NCBI GenBank assembly: GCA_005779525.1
Contig: SXIZ01000163.1
Location: forward strand, 1-42,033
DNA: 42,033 bases
Source of the DNA: Methylococcaceae bacterium
GTDB lineage: Bacteria; Pseudomonadota; Gammaproteobacteria; Methylococcales; Methylomonadaceae
Direction: 5' to 3'
Under the pieces are notes generated by a model. It saw only the letters and a program-made list of their open reading frames with translations, had not been told where the DNA came from and searched no databases. Positions within the stretch are counted from its first letter, which is position 1. Each line of letters begins with the position of its first letter. The position numbers and the translations under genes are program-made. This document shows, piece by piece, positions 24,101 to 32,129 of this stretch.

Positions 24101-25810
24101 TTGACCATTAGGATTTTTTAATAATACGCCATCCATGCTATTTTCGAAAATACTGCGGTAATGAATCTCGCTCTGACGCAAGGCATTTTCTGCTTGTTTA
24201 AGTTCGGTAATATCACGAGAAATTCCAAATATTCCAATGATTTCTTGCTGGCTATTGAATAAAGGCCCTTTGGTGGTATGAAAAATTCTGGGGCCTAAAA
24301 AGGTCTCCAAATTTTCCTCTTGTGTCCGTTGACGCTGCTCCTCAATGATTATGCGACCCGTTGCCATGATGCGTTCGGCTTGCGCAGGAGGAAAAATAAA
24401 TGCATCTGTCTGACCTATGACCGCTGCTATAGGTTTACCTACGACATTACTGGCGGCGCGGTTAAATAAAATATATTTTCCCTCCAGATCTTTAGCGAAG
24501 ATGGCGTCATCCGAGCTATCAACAATAGCTGCTAACAAACTCATGGCTTGTAAGCGTTCCTTTTGGGAATCATGAATAGCTTGCGCCATGCACAGTTCCT
24601 GATGTTGCTGAATTAGATAGTAGCTCGCGGTATTGATAAATAAGGCCAGTAAACCGACTAAGGCAATCCAAGCCGTATTTTTGATTAATTCGCTATAAAT
24701 AGAGGATTGCTCGCGGGAGGTCAGTAACAGCCAGTCGGTGTCTGGAATGGCTTGCAAAACGCCAATGATCAGGATGCCCCGATAATCTCTGTCCTCAATA
24801 ATTGCGCGTGTAGGTTTAGCTTGCACATGAGGCGCTAACAGTGTGGCTAGATTAACTTGTGCGTCTGCGGTCTGCAATTTTGGGCTAAAAATGTGTAGCT
24901 GTTCGCCTGAACGAGAAACTAATACTGTCGTTCCAGAGGTTACAGGTTCGTTGGGACTCAGTAAAGTGGGATAGATCCAATCCGCAAGCTCAATATGCAT
25001 GAGCATGACCGGAGGCGATGCTGGCAGAGTATTTAATGGGGTGATAATGTCAAAGCCCGCTTTACCTTGATTGTCGTAATATGGCCCAAGCTTTAATATT
25101 TGCCGTTCGGCGCTTGCTGTTTGCACGGCCTGTAATTGCTCGGGGGATAACGAGGTAGGCTTAGCGTCGCTTTGCCACAGTAATTTTCCCGAGGCGGTGC
25201 TTAATGCAAAACTATTAAAACGCAGGGTATGTTTTAATTGCAGCAAACGCTGCTGAAATTGTTCACCCGAAGCAGGGTCGCCATCACGTTGCCATTGCAA
25301 AAATTGCAGTGTTAGATGTTGATTGTCGCGTATAAATTCGGCACCCGCTTGGTGTTCCTTTTGCCAATCCGTAATTTGCCGCGTTTTTAATTCGGAAATC
25401 GCTAACAAGCTATCTGTAGCTTCTTGCTTTTCGTGGATATAAGAGCGAGAAATACCTAAGCCCATGAAAACTAGAATCGCGAGCCAAATGCTGATGAATA
25501 TTCGGTTTGCACGTTTCGACGGTGAATGTTCCACAGGTAATTTCGTTTCTGCAACCTTAAAGAAACGCATCAAATAGTAAAGAATGAACGACGTTACCGC
25601 GACAAATACCCAGCCTTTGAGCATGCTGACCAGCGTAATTTGTTCAGGATCATGCAAAAAACTGGCAACTAATTGATCAGAAAATAAAATCCATGCCGAC
25701 GCAAACATGGCATAAATCAGCACGATTCCCAGAATGCTACCTTGGCTGCCTGTCCGTGTCGAGGTGGGTGAGTTTGATGGAGAGGAGCGTGAAGGTGAGT
25801 GATCAGTCAT
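21188..25810 (-). CDS. multi-PAS hybrid sensor histidine kinase with receiver and HPt domains
   Basis: A 1540-residue membrane kinase. Hydrophobic segments at about 26-50, 60-82 and 102-122 are followed by a large likely Cache-type sensor (about 125-370) and another membrane segment near 378-400. Four PAS-like domains follow (about 420-540, 545-665, 668-785, 808-930). The HisKA motif is NMSHEIRTPMN with His954; the ATPase (about 1060-1170) has NYVSNAIKFTEHG, DSGIGI and GGTGLGL. A receiver has Asp1247 (LVLMDMQMP) and an HPt domain His1405 (AHGLKGAA). The chain can thus run His-Asp-His internally. It is the third gene of a three-gene run, overlapping the REC-ATPase gene by 8 bases, so the two regulators upstream are its likely phosphate acceptors. 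Confidence 0.92.
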   Translation of the reverse strand: MTDHSPSRSSPSNSPTSTRTGSQGSILGIVLIYAMFASAWILFSDQLVASFLHDPEQITLVSMLKGWVFVAVTSFILYYLMRFFKVAETKLPVEHSPSKRANRIFISIWLAILVFMGLGISRSYIHEKQEATDSLLAISELKTRQITDWQKEHQAGAEFIRDNQHLTLQFLQWQRDGDPASGEQFQQRLLQLKHTLRFNSFALSTASGKLLWQSDAKPTSLSPEQLQAVQTASAERQILKLGPYYDNQGKAGFDIITPLNTLPASPPVMLMHIELADWIYPTLLSPNEPVTSGTTVLVSRSGEQLHIFSPKLQTADAQVNLATLLAPHVQAKPTRAIIEDRDYRGILIIGVLQAIPDTDWLLLTSREQSSIYSELIKNTAWIALVGLLALFINTASYYLIQQHQELCMAQAIHDSQKERLQAMSLLAAIVDSSDDAIFAKDLEGKYILFNRAASNVVGKPIAAVIGQTDAFIFPPAQAERIMATGRIIIEEQRQRTQEENLETFLGPRIFHTTKGPLFNSQQEIIGIFGISRDITELKQAENALRQSEIHYRSIFENSMDGVLLKNPNGQIISANNEAQRILGRTEAELKQLTWLDIVDNQDPRLAIALQKRAKEGRFRGELNLIDKNGISFPAEISSQIFKLQNGETLSSVFIRNISELKIAEVRLRKLAQAVEQSPESIIITDLDGKIEYVNAAYLKNSGYDLEEVFGQNPRIRKSGKTLTDTYVELWETLRKGETWKGKFINRRKDGSEYTEFAIISPLRQPNGQITHFVSVQEDITEKMLMGEELDRYRMHLEELVETRTNELHQQSHSLQALIDNLPHMAWLKDHLGRFIAANRPLATLYNLDSQALLGKTDFDFLPRKLAEHYLKEDNQVMRSREPRTVQEPMLNLQGSLYEIFKAPIIDADNTVLGTVGFARDINPQREMEAELARRAEAAEAATRAKSTFLANMSHEIRTPMNAIIGLTYLLRQGSITPHQSERLDKIDTAAQHLLSIINDILDLSKIEANRLELETTDFSPSALLNQITSIFSDQARAKGIALKIDCHDLPAWLRGDPTRIRQSVINYVSNAIKFTEHGSISLRARVLNQSQDGIFVRFEVQDSGIGIAPEKLPLLFEAFAQADASTTRKYGGTGLGLAITRRLALLMGGSAGAESTLGIGSTFWFTALLQTGQRVSNHTQALSIDAESMIKRYYKDRHLLLAEDNPVNREVALDLLNGVGLNVTVAENGRVALEKVRAQTFDLVLMDMQMPEMDGLEATSAIREFVDRDTLPILAMTANAFEEDRRACLDAGMNDFVAKPVIPEALYIALLRWLPRPQQHSASQALPNPVKTPLFSVTPPSLALSNQFARIPGLETTIAMNLVRGDSTKYLKLLHMFVDTHAQDMPKITDLIHQGQLQEAKRIAHGLKGAAATLGIFRIAEFSAQLDQLLTQNEMHAECLALTEQCQQELTKFMQALENIPQPDQAPEDAETILDLPTLLELKQLLEENNARSNFFVRPIEASLKLKLGNRFAEFRHYVDVFEYDKALLVLNEILPEMNA

Positions 25811-26723
25811 GCGGTGCAGTTGCGCTGGCTAACGTGTAAAAACGGGCGACTACGGTATTGCCATTTCCTTGATATTCTAAGTAATCGAAACTCAATTTTT
25901 TAGCAATGGCGATACCACGTCCATGTAAATCAAAAGCCCGTTCCGATGAAAATTCTAAGTAGCTGCTCCAATCGAAGCCTGTCCCTTGGTCTTGCACAGT
26001 AAATTGTAGAAATTCGGCTTGGCGTTGAAAGTGCACATTCACATAACGCGTCCGATATTCGGGTAATTGTAGGCGACGAGCAATCTCATCATGCCACGTA
26101 TTTTTAAGCAGTAATGCGCCTTTTTCAGCATAAGAGATTTCTAAATTTCCATGCTCTACGGCATTGGTCAGTAGTTCTTGCAACCCTTGGACTGCGCGTT
26201 CGGGTTCGGGACAAGCTTGCGCCAGATAATTGGCGAGCAGGACCGCTTCATCTAAGTTGTGAAAACGAAAGCTTCCCATTTGTAATAATGCCACGGGGCG
26301 CTCTGCACTTCGCACGCTATTAAGCATATTGTTAATATTTTTGGATTGTTCTTCTGCTGCTTTGACAACGGCGAGTAACACTTCAGCCTGAAATGGCTTG
26401 GTCAGATAGTAGTAAGCGCCATGGATTAAGCCTTCGTGAATGCTTTCATGATCACCTTGAGCGGTTTCAATGATGACTGGGGTATTTGCAAAACTGGTAT
26501 CACTTTTAATCCGTCGCAATAATTCCAGGCCATCTAAGCCTGGTAGTCCGCGATCTAACAAAATAATATCGTAAGGCGGTTGGGTCGCTTGTAAATTTTC
26601 CCATGCGGATAAGCCATCCGAGCACACATGGACCGAATATCCTTCACTGGTCAGTAAGTCCTGAATAATGATGGCAATTAGCAATTCATCTTCAGCTAAC
26701 AGAATACGGGTGGGTTGACTCAT
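25803..26723 (-). CDS. response regulator with receiver and RsbW-like ATPase domains
   Basis: A 306-residue regulator. The receiver (about 5-125) has Glu11-Asp12 and phosphorylation site Asp57 (IILLDRGLP). The C-terminal half (about 165-300) is an HATPase_c domain of the serine-kinase/anti-sigma type, with ELLTNAVEHGN as N-box and QDQGTGFDW as G1. There is no HisKA dimerisation domain, so it is an RsbW-like switch protein rather than a sensor kinase. The ATG at 26723 overlaps the preceding stop codon (ATGA), showing translational coupling; an upstream start in the same frame (26771) would overlap the HD-GYP gene by 52 bases and is rejected. Possible targets are the two STAS proteins encoded at 11944 and 16316. 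Confidence 0.88.
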   Translation of the reverse strand: MSQPTRILLAEDELLIAIIIQDLLTSEGYSVHVCSDGLSAWENLQATQPPYDIILLDRGLPGLDGLELLRRIKSDTSFANTPVIIETAQGDHESIHEGLIHGAYYYLTKPFQAEVLLAVVKAAEEQSKNINNMLNSVRSAERPVALLQMGSFRFHNLDEAVLLANYLAQACPEPERAVQGLQELLTNAVEHGNLEISYAEKGALLLKNTWHDEIARRLQLPEYRTRYVNVHFQRQAEFLQFTVQDQGTGFDWSSYLEFSSERAFDLHGRGIAIAKKLSFDYLEYQGNGNTVVARFYTLASATAPHD

Positions 26724-27829
26724 ATGCTTACTTCCATTTCTGAATCGCGGTAGCGTTCCGCAATTTGACAAAAATTATTAAAATTCTCCAGAAATGCAGT
26801 CGTCATATCCGGATCAAAATGGGTGCCTTGTCCTGCGGCAATAACCTCGCGCGCATGTGCAAATGTCATTGCAGGCTTGTAGACACGTTTGGAAATCAAG
26901 GCATCAAATACATCAGCAATCGCCATAATCCGGGCTGATACCGGAATATTATTGCCGGATAAACCATCAGGGTATCCACTGCCATCCCATTTCTCATGGT
27001 GCCAATGCGATATTTCTTTAGCAAGTGCGAGGAATTCCACTGAGCCCTGAGTATCACGTTCAGCTAATTCAATCGCATCATAACCAAGCTTAGCATGGGT
27101 TTGCATGACCTGCCATTCTGCAGGACTGAGTTTTCCAGGTTTTTGTAAGATGGCATCTGGGATACCGACTTTGCCAATATCATGTAGGGGGGCTGAACGG
27201 CTAAGTAACTTTATGTAGCGCTCATTGAGTGTAGTTTTCAACTGCGGATGCCCCGTTAACAACAGTGCTAATTGGTTAACGTAACCTTGAGTGCGTAAAA
27301 TATGATTTCCAGTTTCAGGATCGCGGGTTTCTGCTAAATGCGCTAAGGCCCGAATACTAACTTCCTGAATAATTTCATTCTCTTCCATTCGTTTATTGAC
27401 TTCAGCTTCCAGCCAGTGATTATGGTAGCTTAAAGCATCTCGGGCGCGCTTTAACTCCAATTGCGTATGAATTCTGGCCAGCACGATTGGAGGGATAATA
27501 GGTTTGGTAATGTAGTCCACCGCTCCCTCGATTAAACCGTGTAATTCTGCGTCCATACTGTCCATCGCACTGACAAAAATAACAGGAATTTCAGCGCTTT
27601 GTGGCTGGTTGCGTAACGCTTGAAGCACCTGATAGCCGTCCATTTCTGGCATCATAATATCTAACAGAATCAGGTCTGGCAGCGGTTGGGTATTCACGAT
27701 GCTTAAGGCTTTGCGACCTGACGTGGCCACGCGCACTCGATACAGTGGTTGCAATAATTCACTGAGTACCGTGAGGTTTTCAGGGGAATCGTCAACAATT
27801 AAAATCGTATGCGGATGGGTTTCGAGCAT
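26720..27829 (-). CDS. response regulator with HD-GYP domain (c-di-GMP phosphodiesterase type)
   Basis: A 369-residue regulator. The receiver (about 7-125) has Asp13-Asp14, phosphorylation site Asp57 (LILLDIMMP) and Lys109. A short helix leads to an HD-GYP domain at about 150-350 with HDIGKVGIP (His216-Asp217) and HHEKWDGSGYP (277-287), including the intact GYP. Such proteins hydrolyse cyclic di-GMP, lowering it to favour motility. The start has GGAGAA upstream. It is the first gene of the HD-GYP, REC-ATPase, hybrid-kinase run and is divergent from flgB across about 380 bases, so motility and c-di-GMP turnover are probably co-regulated. Confidence 0.93.
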   Translation of the reverse strand: MLETHPHTILIVDDSPENLTVLSELLQPLYRVRVATSGRKALSIVNTQPLPDLILLDIMMPEMDGYQVLQALRNQPQSAEIPVIFVSAMDSMDAELHGLIEGAVDYITKPIIPPIVLARIHTQLELKRARDALSYHNHWLEAEVNKRMEENEIIQEVSIRALAHLAETRDPETGNHILRTQGYVNQLALLLTGHPQLKTTLNERYIKLLSRSAPLHDIGKVGIPDAILQKPGKLSPAEWQVMQTHAKLGYDAIELAERDTQGSVEFLALAKEISHWHHEKWDGSGYPDGLSGNNIPVSARIMAIADVFDALISKRVYKPAMTFAHAREVIAAGQGTHFDPDMTTAFLENFNNFCQIAERYRDSEMEVSI

Positions 27830-28129
27830 GGGTTCTCCACTGGGGATGCGTCAATAATCTAGCCGTTGAATAGTGCTCCACGTTAGAGCCTGATGGAGGC
27901 TAAGGTTGAATTGTAAAAAGCTGAGGCTTCAATCAGTGTGGCGCTGGTCTATAAAATATAGTTTATAAATAGAATAAAAACCAACTCTATAGCTTTAAAT
28001 TAAGTGCCATTAACTTTGAATGCAAAGTGGGGAAGCCATCATGTTGCTTGACGTTTCCAGTGTGGATTGCTAGCGGCTATAAATTGCCTGCGTTAGGATT
28101 AACATTGGGTATTGGTATAAGCGGTGTGA

Positions 28130-28158
28130 TTTTAAATATATGAAAAATATATTTAAAA
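28130..28158. promoter_or_regulatory. perfect AT-rich inverted repeat next to the flg promoter
   Basis: TTTTAAATATAT (28130-28141) and ATATATTTAAAA (28147-28158) are exact reverse complements with a 5-base GAAAA spacer. The repeat ends seven bases before the sigma-54 -24 element. It may be a protein binding or bending site, for example for an enhancer-binding activator, IHF or a nucleoid protein. The symmetry is seen; the role is inferred. Confidence 0.5.
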
Positions 28159-28164
28159 ATAAAT

Positions 28165-28180
28165 TGGCATGCATGGTGCT
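28165..28180 (+). promoter_or_regulatory. sigma-54 (RpoN) promoter of the flg operon
   Basis: TGGCATGCATGGTGCT fits the -24/-12 consensus TGGCACG-N4-TTGCW with exactly ten bases between GG and GC and only two consensus mismatches. Transcription would start near 28190, leaving a short leader with GGAGGT before the flgB ATG at 28214. Rod-hook operons of polar-flagellated gammaproteobacteria are commonly sigma-54 dependent through FleQ/FlrA/FlrC-type activators. Confidence 0.8.
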
Positions 28181-28213
28181 TTATATTTTGTAAAGTTTAC
28201 GGAGGTAACCACC

Positions 28214-28621
28214 ATGACTATTAATTTTTCCAATGCTTTGGGTATTCATCCAGATGCGCTACGTTTACGCGAAAAACGTAGTGTGGTGCTGGCGTCTAAT
28301 ATGGCGAATGCAGATACCCCCAATTATAAAGCTGTGGATTTAGATTTTCAGTCTGTACTGAAACAAACCACAGACGAAGAGCAGCGTAAACATTTACGCC
28401 TGGAAACTACGCACCCAGCACATATCGCGCCGCCACAATTGTCTTTAAACGGCGAATTGCTCTATCGTAATCCGAATCAGCCAGCCATTGATGGTAATAC
28501 CGTAGAAGCGCATGTGGAGCAGGCAAAGTATTCAGAAAATGCGGTGCAATATCAAGCCAGTTTGCGCTTTATTAATGGCAGCTTTGCTGATTTAAAAACG
28601 GCACTTAGAGGAGGGCAATAA
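28214..28621 (+). CDS. flgB: flagellar proximal rod protein FlgB
   Basis: A 135-residue FlgB, a rod subunit exported by the flagellar type III system. The N-terminus (FSNALGIHPDALRLREKR) and the NMANADTPNYKAVDLDF motif (about 33-49) are characteristic, and the C-terminal helix has the pattern common to axial proteins. The ATG at 28214 follows GGAGGT by seven bases. An ATG at 28169 in the same frame lies inside the sigma-54 promoter and upstream of the expected transcript start, so it cannot be used. First gene of flgBCDEFGHIJK; flgC starts two bases after its stop. Confidence 0.96.
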   Translation: MTINFSNALGIHPDALRLREKRSVVLASNMANADTPNYKAVDLDFQSVLKQTTDEEQRKHLRLETTHPAHIAPPQLSLNGELLYRNPNQPAIDGNTVEAHVEQAKYSENAVQYQASLRFINGSFADLKTALRGGQ

Positions 28622-28623
28622 CC

Positions 28624-29040
28624 ATGTCCGCATTTAAAATTTTCGATATTGCTGGTAGCGGCATGAATGCGCAAAATCTGCGTCTGAATATAGTGGCCAG
28701 TAATATTTCCAACGCAAACAGTGTCAGTAGCAGTATTGAACAAACCTACAAATCTAGGCAGCCCGTGTTTGCGGCAGAATTACAAAATCTGAAAGATAAA
28801 CAATTACAACCTAGCCGCGTCAATGTTTTGGGGGTAGTCGAAAGTCAAGCACCGCTGGTGATGGAATATGCGCCTAATCATCCTATGGCAGATGCACAGG
28901 GCTATATCTTTAAACCTAATGTCAATACCGTAGAAGAAATGGCCAATATGATGTCGGCCTCGCGTTCGTATCAAAACAATGTTGAAGTCCTGGATACCGC
29001 GAAATCGATGATGTTACAAACTTTAAAAATGGGGCAATAG
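28624..29040 (+). CDS. flgC: flagellar proximal rod protein FlgC
   Basis: A 138-residue FlgC. The axial-protein N-terminus (FDIAGSGMNAQNLRLNIVASNISNAN split over residues 5-30) and the C-terminal helix (VEEMANMMSASRSYQNNVEVL region, about 102-122) are both present. It assembles with FlgB, FlgF and FliE in the proximal rod. The start is preceded by GAGGAGGG and lies two bases after flgB; flgD follows 12 bases later. The length is normal and no irregularity is seen. Confidence 0.96.
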   Translation: MSAFKIFDIAGSGMNAQNLRLNIVASNISNANSVSSSIEQTYKSRQPVFAAELQNLKDKQLQPSRVNVLGVVESQAPLVMEYAPNHPMADAQGYIFKPNVNTVEEMANMMSASRSYQNNVEVLDTAKSMMLQTLKMGQ

Positions 29041-29052
29041 GGAGAATAGACT

Positions 29053-29766
29053 ATGACCAATACCACCAGTACCTCAGCCCCAGCGGCTTTTGATTATGCC
29101 AGCTTAACCCGAGTCGAGAAGCCAGCCACTGCGACTAAAGTGACCAGTACTACCCCGAGTGGGACTTTAAGCCAAAATCAGTTTTTGAAATTATTGACTA
29201 CGCAAATGACGCATCAAGATCCTTCTAAACCGATGGAAGATGGCAGTTTTTTGACGCAATTAGCGCAATTTGGCACGGTGCAAGGCGTGCAGGATTTACA
29301 AAAATCCTTTACCGATTTTTCCAGTTCTATTACTTCAGGCCAAGCGTTGCAAGCTTCTGGCTTGGTTGGACATTATGTCTCTGTGCCTGCTAGTCAAGGT
29401 GTGTTGGAAAGCAACAAAGATTTGTCCGGGACAATTCATTTGAGTGGCAGTACCCCGAACTTGCAAGTCAAAATCATCGATCCTAAAACGGGTGAACTGA
29501 TTCAAACGATGAAGTTGGGTAATGCTGCGCAAGGGGATGTTCCATTTAGTTGGGATGGCACCAATGCTAAGGGACTACCTGCCAATCCAGGATTATACAA
29601 AATAGAGGCTTCGGCCTTGATAGACAACAAAAATACTGTGTTAGCCACCGATATTGAGTCGAAAGTGGATAGCGTCAATATTGGAGCAGGCGTGGCTGGC
29701 TTAACCGTCAATTTGGCGGGAAATGCAGGCAGCGTCAATTTTAATAAAATTACACAAGTTCTTTAA
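29053..29766 (+). CDS. flgD: hook-capping scaffold protein FlgD
   Basis: A 237-residue FlgD. The conserved N-terminal block is at about 39-70 (LSQNQFLKLLTTQMTHQDP, then KPMEDGSFLTQLAQF); the C-terminal part has the FlgD Ig-like/tudor region with FSWDGTNAKGLPANPG (about 160-175). FlgD caps the growing hook and guides FlgE assembly, and is discarded afterwards. The N-terminal 38 residues are Thr/Ser/Ala-rich, as expected for an export signal. The start has GGGAGAA upstream; flgE follows after 18 bases. Confidence 0.95.
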   Translation: MTNTTSTSAPAAFDYASLTRVEKPATATKVTSTTPSGTLSQNQFLKLLTTQMTHQDPSKPMEDGSFLTQLAQFGTVQGVQDLQKSFTDFSSSITSGQALQASGLVGHYVSVPASQGVLESNKDLSGTIHLSGSTPNLQVKIIDPKTGELIQTMKLGNAAQGDVPFSWDGTNAKGLPANPGLYKIEASALIDNKNTVLATDIESKVDSVNIGAGVAGLTVNLAGNAGSVNFNKITQVL

Positions 29767-29784
29767 GATTTTTGGAGGTGTGAC

Positions 29785-31215
29785 ATGGGTTTCGAAACAG
29801 CACTGAGCGGCTTAAAATCATCAGCCGTCAATTTACAAACCATTGGTAATAATATTGCTAACTCTCAAACGGTAGGCTTTAAGCAGTCTCGGGCAGAATT
29901 TGCCGATGTCTATGCCAGCAGTATCGGTGGTGTAAGCAAAACGCAACCGGGTGCCGGAGTGAAAGTCACCCAGGTAGCACAACAGTTTATTCAGGGGAAT
30001 ATTGAGCCTACCCAAAATAGTTTGGATTTGGCGATCAGCGGCAATGGTTTTTTTGCTTTGGCAGATTCTATTGACGCCGCAGCGACCTCTAATTTGGTCG
30101 GTGGGTCAACGTCTAACCCGGCAATACCTACAGCATATACTCGGAATGGTGCATTTCAGCTGGATAAATCTGGCAATGTGATTAACGCTCAGGGTCGGTA
30201 TTTATTGGCGTTTTCACCCAATGGCACCACTGTAGACGAAGGTTTTAGTGTCGGGGTGTTTAAACCGCTGAAAATTGATACTTCGCAAGGTTTGCCGATT
30301 GCTACTAAAAACGTCAATCTTAAAGTCAATCTGGATGGCAGTTTGACGGCCCCTTCAAGTGGTTTTGATTTTCTACCGGGAACCAATACTCCTAATCCTG
30401 CGACCTACAACAATACCACGTCTATTACCACTTATGACTCGCAAGGTAATTCGCATATCGCGACCACTTATTTTGTCAAAACCGCCAATCCCAATGAATG
30501 GAATGCCTATTTCTTCCTCGATGGACGCAGTATTACCCCCGGCACGCAGGCGGCTCCGGCGGATCCAACCAATGGAACGCCTGCAACCATCGCATCGGGT
30601 TCTGTAGTCGAGCCACTGGGTACAATTTCGGCATCACCTTTAAGAGTGTCTTTTAACGCTTCCGGCAAATTATTGCCTGTGGTCAGTAATCCTCCCAGTA
30701 CTGTAACAGGAGTGACGACTATCGATTTTGGTGATATTAATTTAGCGGATATTGATCCAAATCTCAGTGTCGATCCGTTATCGATTCGCTTCGACTATAG
30801 CGGCAGTACCCAATTTTCCACACCCTTCAGTGTGAATGGTTTGGATCAAAATGGTGCTCCTGCAGGTAATTTAACGGGTGTGGATGTCGATAAACAAGGA
30901 GTGGTGTTTGCGCGTTACAGTAACGGTGGTGCCAAAGTTTTGGGCCAAGTCGCCTTGGCACGCTTTCAAAGTGATCAGTCCTTGGCGAAATTAGGAGATA
31001 CGACTTGGGGAACCTCGTCTGACTCAGGTGCTCCAGTGTATGGTGCGGCAGGTAGCAATAACTTTGGTACGATGCAATCAGCGGCCTTAGAAGGTTCGAA
31101 TGTGGATTTAGCAGAACAATTAGTTAAATTAATTGTGGCGCAACAATCCTATCAAGCCAACTCACAAACGGTCACCACCGAAAAATCCTTGATTGAAACC
31201 ATTCTAAGAGCGTAA
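29785..31215 (+). CDS. flgE: flagellar hook protein FlgE
   Basis: A 476-residue hook subunit. The N-terminal axial motif is GFETALSGLKSSAVNLQTIG and NNIANSQTVGFKQSRAEF (about 2-40); the C-terminus ends with the family helix containing VDLAEQLVKLIVAQQSYQAN (about 442-461). The centre (about 150-400) is the variable surface domain, low in charge and rich in Thr, Pro and Asn. The length is in the usual range. GGAGGTG precedes the ATG. A 108-base gap with two hairpins follows before flgF, so hook protein output may be set apart from the genes behind it. Confidence 0.96.
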   Translation: MGFETALSGLKSSAVNLQTIGNNIANSQTVGFKQSRAEFADVYASSIGGVSKTQPGAGVKVTQVAQQFIQGNIEPTQNSLDLAISGNGFFALADSIDAAATSNLVGGSTSNPAIPTAYTRNGAFQLDKSGNVINAQGRYLLAFSPNGTTVDEGFSVGVFKPLKIDTSQGLPIATKNVNLKVNLDGSLTAPSSGFDFLPGTNTPNPATYNNTTSITTYDSQGNSHIATTYFVKTANPNEWNAYFFLDGRSITPGTQAAPADPTNGTPATIASGSVVEPLGTISASPLRVSFNASGKLLPVVSNPPSTVTGVTTIDFGDINLADIDPNLSVDPLSIRFDYSGSTQFSTPFSVNGLDQNGAPAGNLTGVDVDKQGVVFARYSNGGAKVLGQVALARFQSDQSLAKLGDTTWGTSSDSGAPVYGAAGSNNFGTMQSAALEGSNVDLAEQLVKLIVAQQSYQANSQTVTTEKSLIETILRA

Positions 31216-31231
31216 GCAGCAGCAAGTTTAG

Positions 31232-31247
31232 CGTAGCTTTCGCTACG
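31232..31247 (+). other. small hairpin after flgE
   Basis: CGTAGC (31232-31237) and GCTACG (31242-31247) form a 6-bp stem with a TTTC tetraloop, 17 bases after the flgE stop. It may protect the flgE mRNA 3' end together with the larger hairpin that follows. Confidence 0.4.
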
Positions 31248-31268
31248 TGGGGATTCAATATTCATTAA

Positions 31269-31310
31269 GCGTGGGGCGTGCCAACGTCTCCACGCAATAG
31301 TTATTTTTTT
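31269..31310 (+). terminator. terminator-like hairpin in the flgE-flgF gap
   Basis: GCGTGG plus GGCGT (31269-31279) pair with ACGTC and CCACGC (31284-31295) with one bulged T and one G-T pair, around a GCCA loop. A run of seven T (31304-31310) follows eight bases after the stem. This is likely a partial terminator or attenuator within the flg operon; the T-run then leads straight into the flgF ribosome site CAGGAGGTG. Confidence 0.55.
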
Positions 31311-31323
31311 CAGGAGGTGTCGC

Positions 31324-32085
31324 ATGGACAGAAGCTTATATATTGCCATGAGCGGAGCCACGCAGACCTTATTATCACAAACTGCCAATGCCAATAATTT
31401 GGCGAACACGCAGTCTACTGGTTTTAAATCCGATTTCGAACAATTTCGTAGCCAACCCGTATTTGGTCCTGGCTTTCCAACGCGGGTCTATGCGATGAGT
31501 GAGCGACCCGCGACGGATTTTGATGCTGGCCCTTTGGAAACTACAGGTAATCCCATGGACGTTGCCATTAAAGGTGACGGCTGGATTGCAGTGCGGGATG
31601 CGCAAAACCAAGAAGCGTATACCCGTGCGGGGGATTTAAAAGTCACGCCCCAAGGTCAATTGTTGACGAACGATGGTTTGCCGGTCATCGGCAATACTGG
31701 GCCGATTGCCCTGCCTGCCTATGACAAACTGATGATCGGGGATGATGGTACCTTGAGTATTATTCCGGCAGGCGGTAACGCTGCGGCGACCGTGGTGGTG
31801 GATCGGATTAAATTGGTCAATCCCACACCTGGCGATTTGGAAAAACAAAATGATGGACTGATGCATTTAAAACCGCCAGCACCCGGTCAAGCGCCACGCC
31901 CACCCGTGGCTGCCGATGCCAATGTCATGCTAATTCAGGGGGCGCTTGAAGGTAGTAACGTCAGTGCGGTCAATGCTATGGTGGAAATGATTGAATTAGC
32001 ACGTAATTTTGAATTGCAAACCCAAGTCATGAAAACTGCACACGATGATTCCGGTGTGGCTGCTCGATTAATGAGAATGGCATGA
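31324..32085 (+). CDS. flgF: flagellar proximal rod protein FlgF
   Basis: A 253-residue FlgF. N-terminal MDRSLYIAMSGA and the axial motif NANNLANTQSTGFKSDFEQF (about 23-42) are typical, as is the C-terminal ALEGSNVSAVNAMVEMIEL region (about 207-225). The mid-region has a proline-rich loop (KPPAPGQAPRPPV, about 182-194). It is a rod subunit next to FlgG. Its ribosome site GGAGGTGT is the same as that of flgE, so translation should be strong even if transcription is partly reduced by the hairpin before it. It is followed by a 98-base gap. Confidence 0.95.
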   Translation: MDRSLYIAMSGATQTLLSQTANANNLANTQSTGFKSDFEQFRSQPVFGPGFPTRVYAMSERPATDFDAGPLETTGNPMDVAIKGDGWIAVRDAQNQEAYTRAGDLKVTPQGQLLTNDGLPVIGNTGPIALPAYDKLMIGDDGTLSIIPAGGNAAATVVVDRIKLVNPTPGDLEKQNDGLMHLKPPAPGQAPRPPVAADANVMLIQGALEGSNVSAVNAMVEMIELARNFELQTQVMKTAHDDSGVAARLMRMA

Positions 32086-32089
32086 AACC

Positions 32090-32129
32090 TGCAGCTATTA
32101 AATTAAAAGCTGCATCCGTCAATTTTTTA
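32090..32129 (+). other. hairpin in the flgF-flgG gap
   Basis: TGCAGCT (32090-32096) and AGCTGCA (32108-32114) form a perfect 7-bp stem with an AT-rich 11-base loop, followed nine bases later by six T (32124-32129). It resembles a weak terminator and parallels the hairpin between flgE and flgF. Confidence 0.4.

Larger units (their letters stand above)
27830..28213. promoter_or_regulatory. divergent control region between HD-GYP operon and flg operon
   Basis: This 384-base stretch has no gene. It contains AT-rich tracts (27950-28010 and 28125-28165), a small AGCCT/AGGCT hairpin in the HD-GYP leader (27887-27901), a perfect 12-bp inverted repeat (28130-28158), a sigma-54 promoter (28165-28180) and the flgB ribosome site GGAGGT (28201-28206). 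I see no clear promoter for the minus-strand operon. Confidence 0.7.

Noticed and set aside
28169..28213. Upstream ATG for flgB adding 15 residues
   Set aside because: It lies within the sigma-54 promoter, before the predicted transcript start, and homologues begin at the ATG at 28214.
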